Assembly (NCBI GenBank): GCA_018262385.1
Contig: JAGSPQ010000194.1
Span: forward strand, 1-6,793
DNA length: 6,793 nucleotides
Source of the DNA: Myxococcaceae bacterium
GTDB taxonomy: Bacteria; Myxococcota; Myxococcia; Myxococcales; Myxococcaceae
Reading direction: 5' to 3'
Shown: positions 1 through 5,647 of the stretch, one piece after another
How the letters are laid out: each line of letters opens with the position of its first letter
How positions within the stretch are numbered: position 1 is the first letter of the stretch
Notes under the pieces: model-generated
What the model was told of the DNA's origin: nothing
Seen by the model: the letters and a program-made list of their open reading frames with translations, nothing else
Database searches by the model: none
Position numbers and translations under genes: made by a program

Positions 1-137
1 GTGTTGGTCGGCTCGGCCACCCACTGGCACAGCGTCTCCTCGCACCACTTCACGTTCGGCAGCCCACCCCACTGGCGCAGCGGGACCCACGGGCACTCGG
101 GATTCAGGAGATTGGGATAGCCGTCGAAGTTGCTCAC
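1..137 (-). CDS. Ceramidase-like (CREST family) membrane hydrolase, N-terminal fragment
   Basis: This is the start of a minus-strand gene that leaves the window at base 1; about 46 residues are visible. Reading from the GTG at 137, the sequence shows NVKWCEETLCQWVAEPTNT at residues 28-46. Eukaryotic alkaline ceramidases begin with a similar block (DWCEEN...IAEF.NT.SN), in which the Trp, Glu and downstream Glu lie in the metal-binding region. Bacterial ceramidase-like proteins carry a related YCER...WAEP.NA block. Here the Asp before the Trp is Lys and the Asn after CEE is Thr. The family are seven-helix membrane hydrolases acting on amide lipids; no helix is visible yet. Start choice is open: the frame stays open upstream to a TTG at 155 and an ATG at 230. 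Third-position GC is about 90% downstream of the GTG but only about 70% upstream, which favours the GTG. No clear ribosome binding site precedes any of the three. The family call rests on one short motif. Confidence 0.45.
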   Translation of the reverse strand, partial: MSNFDGYPNLLNPECPWVPLRQWGGLPNVKWCEETLCQWVAEPTN

Positions 138-228
138 CGGCGCAGCATGCGACAACTGGCCGCCGGGTCCGACCGGATTCGCATGGGTCGTGGCGGGCGG
201 CAGGGATCTTGCTGCCTCTGCCCCGCTC

Positions 229-939
229 ATGGATCGCAAGTTCTATGGAGAGCTGCTCGCCCACCACGGCGCGGGCGCGGCCGCGTGGCACGCCGCAATT
301 CGTGCGGCGAACCGGGTGACCCGGCTCCAGATTTACCGGGGCCTGGTGGTGACGATGCAGACGGTCGACCCCGGCCTGCTCACCGCGCCGCGCGGGCAGT
401 TCCTCGACCCGTCGCAGCTCAGACGATTCGCCGCGAACCCGGAGAACGACCTCGACGCCGGGTTCGTCGAGGCCGCGATCTCGCGCAGCGACCAGTGCTA
501 CGCGTTCGTCGAGGGCGACGTGCTCAGCAGCCATGGCTGGTACGCGATGTACGCGCCGGCGGTGGTGGGGGACACCCGGGTCCACTTCAGCTCGTCGTAC
601 GCGTTCCGGTACCGGGGCTTCACCCACCCGCACTTCCGCGGCCGCCACCTGCGCGCGATCGGGATGGCGCAGGCACTCGAGGCGCTCACCGGCGACGGGA
701 AGAAGGGGCTGGTCACCCAGGTCGGCTTCGAGGACTTCCACGCGCTGCAGGCGTGCCTGGGGGTGGGCTTCCGGCCGTTCGGGCACGCGCTGCTGGTGAA
801 GCTGGGCAGCGGCTTTCGGGCCCACACCACTCCGGGCTGCCGGGAGTACCGGTACCGGGTCGGCCCCGCCGCGAGCGCGCCGGCCGGAGCTCGCGTCGAC
901 GAGCCGGGGACCCTCGGCCTCGATCCGCGCACCGAGTGA
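229..939 (+). CDS. GNAT-family N-acetyltransferase-like protein
   Basis: A 236-residue soluble protein that appears to be a GNAT-type acyltransferase, the fold that moves an acyl group from acyl-CoA to an amine. Its substrate is unknown. The best evidence is at residues 132-153, THPHFRGRHLRAIGMAQAL and following. This has the shape of GNAT motif A: a strand, then an R-G-R-x-L-R acyl-CoA pyrophosphate loop, then a helix. A second block at 175-193, LGVGFRPFGHALLVKLG, resembles the closing 'x-G-F-x-x-x-G' strand-turn of the fold. The N-terminal 130 residues are not recognised; the C-terminal 25 residues are Ala/Gly/Pro-rich and probably disordered. The frame is open upstream to 130, but the text before residue 1 looks non-coding and this ATG is the first strong start; no good ribosome binding site is seen. 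It is divergent from the ceramidase-like fragment across about 91 bp. A 55-bp gap separates it from the next plus-strand gene, so the two could be co-transcribed. Confidence 0.7.
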   Translation: MDRKFYGELLAHHGAGAAAWHAAIRAANRVTRLQIYRGLVVTMQTVDPGLLTAPRGQFLDPSQLRRFAANPENDLDAGFVEAAISRSDQCYAFVEGDVLSSHGWYAMYAPAVVGDTRVHFSSSYAFRYRGFTHPHFRGRHLRAIGMAQALEALTGDGKKGLVTQVGFEDFHALQACLGVGFRPFGHALLVKLGSGFRAHTTPGCREYRYRVGPAASAPAGARVDEPGTLGLDPRTE

Positions 940-994
940 CCTCGTCGCGCCGATTGAGTGTGGGCGGATTCTCCGTCACTGTCGGGCCGTGCTG

Positions 995-1507
995 ATGCTC
1001 ACCGCTGTCCTCCTGCTCGCCGCTGCCGACGTCTCGGTCGAAGTCGAGGTGCCCAGGCCGCTGAAGGTGTCCAAGGGCGGAGAGCTGAAGGGCGTGCTGA
1101 CGGTGCGGATCAAGAACCGCGGCACCGAAGCGGTTCGGCTGCAGCACCGGGACGTGCACGGCTTCCGCTTCGCTCCGGCCGGGGGTGGCGCGCCGTCGGT
1201 GATCTTCCATTCCTGCGACTGTGGCTTCGAGCTCGGGCTCGACCGCCCGCCGGACAAGCGCACCTTCTCGCTCGAGCCGCAGCAGGAACTGTTGCTGCGC
1301 TTCGACGACTTCACCTGTGGCGGCGGCCCGCATCGCGCGCCCGCGCCGGGCCGGTACAAGCTGACCTACCAGGTGGGGGTGCCCGTGGATCCCCTCCCGC
1401 CGGCGAAGAAGGGGCCGCTCGACTTCAAGGAGTGCGAGCGGCTGCTGGTCTCCCGGCCTGCGCAGCCGCACCAATCCGCGGCGATCGACGTCGAGCTTCG
1501 GCGGTAG
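995..1507 (+). CDS. Small exported four-cysteine protein of unknown function
   Basis: A 170-residue protein that I do not recognise. It begins with a short hydrophobic stretch, MLTAVLLLAAAD, that looks like a minimal signal peptide without a positive N-region, so a periplasmic or secreted location is likely but not certain. The rest alternates short beta-like strands and turns. It includes VEVEVP (residues 15-20), LTVRIKNRG (35-43) and GRYKLTYQV (119-127), the last resembling the end of an immunoglobulin-like or similar beta-sandwich domain. There are four cysteines: Cys74 and Cys76 in a C-D-C turn, then Cys108 and Cys147, which could form two disulfides. An in-frame GTG at 989 would add two residues. 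Neither start has a clear ribosome binding site; the ATG is preferred because the signal peptide then begins directly. Its stop lies 2 bp from the stop of the convergent ATPase gene. That the frame is coding is well supported by its GC-rich third positions and protein-like composition. Confidence 0.68.
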   Translation: MLTAVLLLAAADVSVEVEVPRPLKVSKGGELKGVLTVRIKNRGTEAVRLQHRDVHGFRFAPAGGGAPSVIFHSCDCGFELGLDRPPDKRTFSLEPQQELLLRFDDFTCGGGPHRAPAPGRYKLTYQVGVPVDPLPPAKKGPLDFKECERLLVSRPAQPHQSAAIDVELRR

Positions 1508-1509
1508 CT

Positions 1510-2517
1510 TCAGCCGCGCGCCTTCCCGGTGGCCGCGTCGAACCACCGCAGGTGCGCCGGGTCGAAGCGCAGCGCCGCAGTCGCTCCGACCTTCAGGGCC
1601 ACCGAGCCGTCGCAGCGGGCCACCAGCCGGTGCTGGCCGAGCTCGACGGTGACCCACGCCTCGGCGCCCATCGGCTCGACGAGGTAGACCCGCCCCTGCA
1701 GTGGGCCGTGGTCCGACAGCTCGAGGTGCTCCGGCCGCAGGCCCACCACCGCCGACGCGTCCGCCGGCAACCCGAGCACCGCCGGCGGGCAGACGTTGAG
1801 GGTGGGCGCGCCGAAGAAGCGGGCGGCGAACAGCGAGACGGGCTGGTGGTAGAGCTCGCGGGCGGTGCCCAGCTGCTCGAGCTGCCCCGCGTTCATCAAG
1901 GCCACCCGATCCGACAGCGTCATCGCCTCGGCCTGATCATGGGTGACGTAGATGAAGGTGCCGCCCATCGTCTCGTGCAGCTTCTTCAGCTCGCCCCGCA
2001 TCTGGGTGCGCAGGTTGGCGTCGAGGTTCGAGAGCGGCTCGTCGAACAGGTACGCCGCCGGCCGCCGGACCAGCGCCCGGCCCAGCGCCACCCGCTGGCG
2101 CTGACCTCCCGAGAGCTCGCTCGGCTTGCGATCCAGCAATCCCTCGATGCCGAGCAGCGCCGCCGTCTGCTCGACCCGGCGCTGCAGCTGGGCCCGCTCG
2201 ACGCGCGCCACCTTGAGCGGGAAGGCGAGGTTCCCCCGCACGTCGAGGTGCGGGTAGAGCGCGTAGCTCTGAAAGACCATCGCGACGTCCCGCGCGCGGG
2301 GGTCGAGGTCGGTCACGTCGGCCCCGCCAATCCGCACCGTGCCGCTGGTCGGCTGCTCCAGCCCGGCGATCAGGTTGAGGACGGTGGACTTGCCGCAGCC
2401 CGAGGGCCCGACCAGGCAGAGGAACTCTCCGTCGGCGATCTGCAGCTGCAGCCCGCGCACCGCGAACGTCCCGGTGGCGAACTGCTTGCTGAGGTTCTCC
2501 AGCGTCACGCTCGCCAT
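1510..2517 (-). CDS. Carbohydrate ABC importer ATPase (MalK/UgpC/SugC type)
   Basis: A 335-residue nucleotide-binding subunit that works as a dimer on the cytoplasmic face and drives sugar import. All catalytic elements are visible: Walker A GPSGCGKST (residues 37-45), Q-loop Gln83 in VFQSYALYPH, signature LSGGQ (135-139), Walker B YLFDE with Asp159 and Glu160, D-loop SNLD (163-166) and switch His193 in VTHDQAEAMT. A C-terminal TOBE/OB-like regulatory region (about 235-325) carries VGLRPEHLEL, typical of the MalK/UgpC (CUT1) group rather than of other importers. Walker B has Phe where Leu is usual (LFDEP), a conservative change. Length is slightly below the usual 350-370 residues. It is the last gene of the operon: the ATG follows the MalG-type stop after 2 bp and has an AAGGG ribosome binding site at 2524-2528, 6 bp upstream. 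Having its own ATPase suggests the system does not depend on a shared one. The exact sugar cannot be told from this subunit. Confidence 0.95.
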   Translation of the reverse strand: MASVTLENLSKQFATGTFAVRGLQLQIADGEFLCLVGPSGCGKSTVLNLIAGLEQPTSGTVRIGGADVTDLDPRARDVAMVFQSYALYPHLDVRGNLAFPLKVARVERAQLQRRVEQTAALLGIEGLLDRKPSELSGGQRQRVALGRALVRRPAAYLFDEPLSNLDANLRTQMRGELKKLHETMGGTFIYVTHDQAEAMTLSDRVALMNAGQLEQLGTARELYHQPVSLFAARFFGAPTLNVCPPAVLGLPADASAVVGLRPEHLELSDHGPLQGRVYLVEPMGAEAWVTVELGQHRLVARCDGSVALKVGATAALRFDPAHLRWFDAATGKARG

Positions 2518-2519
2518 GG

Positions 2520-3326
2520 TCAGCCCTTGACCGCGCCAGCGGTGAGGCCCGAGACGAGCCGGCGCTGAAAGGCGAGGGTGAGGATCACCAGCGGGAGGGT
2601 GACGATCACCGACGCGGCGGCGATCTGCGCCCACGGCTCGGCGTGCTCGGACGCGAACAGCGCGATCGCCACCGGCACGGTCCGGTGCTCGGGGCTCGAG
2701 GTGAAGGTCAGGGCGTAGAGGAACTCGTTCCACGAGAAGATGAACACCAGCAGCCCGGTGGTCACCAGGCCGGGCGCCGCCAGCGGCAGCAGCACCCGCC
2801 AGAACGCGGCGAAGGGCGTGCACCCGTCAATCCGCGCCGCCCGGTAGAGATCCGGCGGCAGCTGGCGGAAGTGGGCGGTGAGCACCCAGAGCGTCAGCGG
2901 CAGCGCGAAGGTGGCGTAGGGCAGCACCAGCCCCGCGAGCTGATCGCGCAGGCCGAGCGCGCGGATCAGCAGGAACAGCGGCCCGACGGTCGCGATCGGC
3001 GGGAACATCGAGGCGCCCAGTGCGGCGGCGAGCAGCGCGCCCCGGCCGGGAACCGGCAGCCGGGCGAGGGCGAAGGCGGCCAGCGCCCCGATCGCCAGGC
3101 ACAGCAGGGTGGTGAGGCTCGCGACGGCAAAGCTGTTGAGCATCACCTGGGCAAACGCGCGCCCCTCGAACACCTCGGCGTAGGCCTGCAGCGTGGGCCG
3201 GGTGGGGAGGGCCAGCCGGGTCTGCTCCGTCTCCGGGCGCAGCGAGGTGAGCACCTGCCAGAGGAACGGCCCGACGCAGAACGTCAGCGCCGCGGTCATC
3301 GCCAGCAGCAGTCCGAGGCGCTTCAC
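2520..3326 (-). CDS. Carbohydrate ABC importer permease, MalG/SugB type
   Basis: A 268-residue inner-membrane permease that pairs with the upstream MalF-type subunit to form the sugar channel. Six hydrophobic segments are visible, at roughly residues 4-25, 64-90, 97-122, 131-152, 186-208 and 235-256. The EAA-type coupling loop, which docks on the ATPase, is LYRAARIDGCTPFAAFWRVL followed by LP (residues 160-182), with the expected Ala-Ala, Asp-Gly and Leu-Pro. The C-terminus FQRRLVSGLTAGAVKG is characteristic of MalG-type permeases of this (CUT1) group. The start is GTG: it overlaps the upstream stop as GTGA, and AGGAG at 3332-3336 lies 5 bp upstream. The frame is open farther upstream, but that part is the shadow of the MalF-type gene. 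Translation is probably coupled to the preceding gene. Confidence 0.94.
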   Translation of the reverse strand: MKRLGLLLAMTAALTFCVGPFLWQVLTSLRPETEQTRLALPTRPTLQAYAEVFEGRAFAQVMLNSFAVASLTTLLCLAIGALAAFALARLPVPGRGALLAAALGASMFPPIATVGPLFLLIRALGLRDQLAGLVLPYATFALPLTLWVLTAHFRQLPPDLYRAARIDGCTPFAAFWRVLLPLAAPGLVTTGLLVFIFSWNEFLYALTFTSSPEHRTVPVAIALFASEHAEPWAQIAAASVIVTLPLVILTLAFQRRLVSGLTAGAVKG

Positions 3327-4180
3327 GCCGGCTCCTGGGTGGGGACCACCAGCCAGAGGTAGATCGCCGCCAGCACACTGACGCAGACGAAGGTGGCCAC
3401 CGCGATCGTCGAGCCGTAGCCGAAGTCCCCCGAGCGCATCAGCGTCTTGTAGGCGTAGATCGACAGCGTCTCGGTGGTGTTCGCTGGCCCGCCGCCGGTC
3501 AGCACATAGACCGCGTCGAACACCCGCATCGCGTCGAGGCCCCGGAACACCGCGGCGACGGCGAGCGCCGGGCGCAGCAGCGGCAGGGTGATCGACCAGA
3601 GGATCCGCAGCGGGCCGGCGCCGTCGAGCGCGGCGGCGCGGCCCAGTTCGACGGGGATCGCCTGCAGCCCGGCGAGCAGGATCAAGGCGACGAACGGAGT
3701 CGTCTTCCAGACGTCGACCACGATCGCCGCGTGCAGCGCGTAGCCGGGAGTCCCCAGCCAGTTCACCTCGTCGCCGGGCAGCATCCGCGCCACCAGCCCG
3801 TGGTCGGGGTTGAACAGCCAGCCCCACAGCCGCGCCGACACCACGGTGGGGATCGCCCACGGCACCAGCACCGCGGCGCGCAGCAGCCCGCGTCCGCGAA
3901 ACACTCCGTGCAGCAGCAGCGCGAAGAGCAGGCCCAGCGCCAGCTCGGCGCTCACCGCGACGGCGCTGAAGTAGAGCGTGGTCACCAGCGCGGACCAGAA
4001 GCGGGCGTCCTCGAACAGGGTGGCCCAGTTGTCGAACCCGACGAAGCGGTGCTCGTGGAAGACGAGAATCGACCGGTGGAGGGAGAGCCAGATCGTCCCC
4101 AGGATTGGATAGAGGGCGACGCCGGCGAGCACCGCCACCGCCGGCGCGACGAACAGCAGCCCCTGGCGGCGCTCGGTCAT
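3323..4180 (-). CDS. Carbohydrate ABC importer permease, MalF/SugA type
   Basis: A 285-residue inner-membrane permease, the partner of the MalG-type subunit. It has the short form of MalF seen in Gram-positive and SugA-like systems, without the large periplasmic P2 loop of the enterobacterial protein. After a short cytoplasmic MTERRQG, the first helix spans about residues 7-33. Further helices fall at about 65-90, 99-122, 150-173, 201-213 and 257-280. The EAA-type loop is at 178-201, ELGRAAALDGAGPLRILWSI followed by TLP. The segment VLTGGGPANTTETLS (226-240) before the last helix is a hallmark of MalF-type permeases. The ATG overlaps the stop of the binding-protein gene as ATGA. A GGGAG ribosome binding site lies 7 bp upstream at 4188-4192. 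The gene ends overlapping the MalG-type GTG, so both junctions suggest coupled translation and fixed stoichiometry. Confidence 0.94.
   Translation of the reverse strand: MTERRQGLLFVAPAVAVLAGVALYPILGTIWLSLHRSILVFHEHRFVGFDNWATLFEDARFWSALVTTLYFSAVAVSAELALGLLFALLLHGVFRGRGLLRAAVLVPWAIPTVVSARLWGWLFNPDHGLVARMLPGDEVNWLGTPGYALHAAIVVDVWKTTPFVALILLAGLQAIPVELGRAAALDGAGPLRILWSITLPLLRPALAVAAVFRGLDAMRVFDAVYVLTGGGPANTTETLSIYAYKTLMRSGDFGYGSTIAVATFVCVSVLAAIYLWLVVPTQEPA
3332..3336 (-). promoter_or_regulatory. Ribosome binding site fixing the GTG start of the MalG-type permease
   Basis: AGGAG on the minus strand, 5 bp before the GTG at 3326. With the GTGA stop/start overlap, it settles the non-AUG start inside a frame that is open much farther upstream. 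Confidence 0.7.
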
Positions 4181-5451
4181 CGGGGCGCTCCCATCAGCCG
4201 GTCGGCCTGGGCCTGGGCGCGCTGCAGCGCCTGGGCGGGCGGGCGGACGCCGGAGATCGCCGCCGAGAACTCGCTCTGCAGAATGTCGGACAGCATTCCG
4301 TAATACGGGGTCAGCGGCCGGGGGCGGGCGCGCTCGAGCAGCGGCAGCAGCTGGGCGATCTCCGGAGCGCCGGCGATCAGCGCCGGGTCGAGGTAGGCCG
4401 CGCGCCGGGGCGGGTTCCTGCCGTACTCCAGCGCGAAGAGGCGGTTGGCTTCCAGCGAGGTGAGCAGCCGGACCAGCCGGATCGCGGCCGGCCTTCGCTC
4501 CGCGGGGGTGCGGGCGTTGATCGCCAGCTGCCACCCGCCCAGCGCGCCGAAGCCGGGCTCCCCGTGCTGGGTGGGCAGCGGGCTGATCGCCACCTTGCCC
4601 CGAATCGCCGAGCCTTCCTGCTGCGCCTCGCCCAGCGCGTAGGGCCAGTTGCGCATGAAGATCGCGCGGCCGTTCTGGAACGCAAGCCGGGTCTGCTCCT
4701 CGGCGGCGGAGGTGACGGATGGCGGCGAGACGCCGGTGGAGATCAGCCGCCGCAGCAGGGTGAGGGCGGCGGCCGCCTCGGGAGTGTCGAGCGCGAGCCG
4801 ATCACCGGCCAGCGACTGGCCACCGAAGCCCCAGATCGCCTCGTAGACGTTGCAGACCAGGCCTTCGTACTGCCGGCCCTGCCAGAGGTAGCCCTGCAGC
4901 GACGGATCGCGCGTCCTCGCTGCGCGCGCGAAGGCCTCGAGCTCGGCCCAGGTGCGCGGCGCCCGGGGAACGAGGTCGGTGCGGTAGTAGAGCAGCCCGA
5001 CGTCGAGGTACCAGGGCACTGCCCACGTCTTGCCCTCGAGCGTCACCGCGTCGGCAGCGGCCGGCAGAAACTCGGCGGCCAGCGCGGTGGGCGGAAACTC
5101 GGATGAGAGATCCGCGATCCACCCGGCGCGGGCGAACTCGGGCACCCAGACCACGTCGGCGACCAGCACGTCGAAGTCGGCCGAGCCGCCCTCGAGCGAG
5201 GTGAGGAAGAACTGGTGGCTGACGTCCGAGTCGTTCGGCAGCAGCTGGGTCCGCAGCTCGACCTCGGGGTTGTCGCGGCGAAACTGCTCGAGCAACGCTT
5301 CGAAGGGCGCGGGATTTCCCCACAGCGGCTGATGCACCAGGACCAGCCGGCCGGGTTGATTGGGCGCGCTCGCCGGGCGGCTGCACGCGGACCAGCCGAG
5401 GGCCCCGGTGGCGACGACGAGCCCCAGCCAGCGCTGAAGGGTGGTTCGCAA
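4177..5451 (-). CDS. Sugar-binding lipoprotein of ABC importer (trehalose/maltose LpqY/TMBP-like)
   Basis: A 424-residue extracellular solute-binding protein, first gene of the importer operon, which captures the sugar and delivers it to the two permeases. The signal peptide (residues 1-22) ends in GWSAC. Cys23 is the likely lipidated residue, although Trp at -3 is unusual for a lipobox. The mature part has the CUT1 binding-protein pattern: LWGNPAPFEALLEQF (43-57), DVLVADVVWVPEFARAGWI (94-112), AVPWYLDVGLLYYRTDL (144-160), TWAELEAFARAAR (167-179), YEGLVCNVYEAIWGFGG (195-211) and FGALGGWQLAIN (301-312). The VWVPEFA..GW, YEGL and GGWQL blocks recall the trehalose/maltose-binding protein and LpqY branch. 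Maltodextrins, glucosylglycerol or other glycosides remain possible. The start is TTG, with GAGGA 9 bp upstream and no better in-frame start. Regulation is unknown; no regulator gene adjoins it. Confidence 0.9.
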   Translation of the reverse strand: MRTTLQRWLGLVVATGALGWSACSRPASAPNQPGRLVLVHQPLWGNPAPFEALLEQFRRDNPEVELRTQLLPNDSDVSHQFFLTSLEGGSADFDVLVADVVWVPEFARAGWIADLSSEFPPTALAAEFLPAAADAVTLEGKTWAVPWYLDVGLLYYRTDLVPRAPRTWAELEAFARAARTRDPSLQGYLWQGRQYEGLVCNVYEAIWGFGGQSLAGDRLALDTPEAAAALTLLRRLISTGVSPPSVTSAAEEQTRLAFQNGRAIFMRNWPYALGEAQQEGSAIRGKVAISPLPTQHGEPGFGALGGWQLAINARTPAERRPAAIRLVRLLTSLEANRLFALEYGRNPPRRAAYLDPALIAGAPEIAQLLPLLERARPRPLTPYYGMLSDILQSEFSAAISGVRPPAQALQRAQAQADRLMGAPR

Positions 5452-5460
5452 TGGTGCTGG

Positions 5461-5465
5461 TCCTC
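5461..5465 (-). promoter_or_regulatory. Ribosome binding site fixing the TTG start of the binding protein
   Basis: GAGGA on the minus strand, 9 bp before the TTG at 5451. It supports this rare start, which also gives a complete signal peptide with two Arg residues (2 and 7) before the hydrophobic core. Confidence 0.6.
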
Positions 5466-5520
5466 GCCCGCCGGGCAGACACTGGCTTCGGGTTCATTTC
5501 GTTTGGTTCGACCATCCGCT

Positions 5521-5545
5521 GGGCCGCAGTTTTACACGTCGGCCC
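5521..5545. repeat. Inverted repeat GGGCCG-N13-CGGCCC in the divergent promoter region
   Basis: Perfect 6-bp arms (5521-5526 and 5540-5545) flank a 13-bp, AT-richer spacer. It could be an operator for the importer operon, lying about 70 bp upstream of its start codon. GC-only arms of this length arise easily by chance in this genome, so support is weak. Confidence 0.3.
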
Positions 5546-5583
5546 GGTCGGGGTTTTGACTCCGCAGGCTGCGTTTCCGAACA

Positions 5584-5595
5584 GTGACGTGTCAC
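5584..5595. promoter_or_regulatory. Short palindrome GTGACGTGTCAC upstream of the lipase
   Basis: Two perfect 5-bp arms, GTGAC and GTCAC, around a GT centre, 52 bp before the lipase ATG. The size and position suit a dimeric regulator site near the lipase transcription start. The match is short and no regulator is identified. Confidence 0.3.
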
Positions 5596-5647
5596 CTCGA
5601 GGACTCAGGCGAACGCGGCGGAGCGCGCTTTGGACTAAGCAGCGGGG

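Larger units (their letters stand above)
5452..5647. promoter_or_regulatory. Divergent intergenic region between importer operon and lipase
   Basis: This 196-bp non-coding stretch must hold promoters for both the minus-strand importer operon and the plus-strand lipase. It is noticeably richer in A and T around 5491-5510 and 5527-5560 than the flanking genes. It contains two inverted repeats (listed separately), a direct repeat GGTTC at 5491-5495 and 5505-5509, and a TTGACT at 5556-5561 that could be a plus-strand -35 element, although no convincing -10 follows at the right spacing. On the minus strand, TAAAAC within 5528-5535 could be a -10. Individual promoter calls are too weak to place. 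Confidence 0.6.

Noticed and set aside
130..228. Upstream extension of the GNAT-like gene to the TTG at 130
   Set aside because: The added 33 residues are Trp/Pro/Gly-rich with no family resemblance, and part would overlap the ceramidase-like gene on the other strand. The ATG at 229 fits better.
958..2568. Long plus-strand frame of about 536 codons antisense to the ATPase
   Set aside because: Arg/Pro/Ala/His-rich translation with no domain, lying across a clear ATPase with all motifs on the other strand. It is a shadow produced by high GC content.
2643..5106. Several plus-strand frames (2643-3362, 3731-4303, 4105-5106) antisense to the permease and binding-protein genes
   Set aside because: Gln/Arg/Gly-rich shadow translations opposite strongly conserved transporter proteins.
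5556..5584. Sigma-70 promoter for the lipase using TTGACT at 5556-5561
   Set aside because: The hexamer at the expected -10 position (about 5579-5584) is a poor match, so the -35 alone does not support a promoter call.
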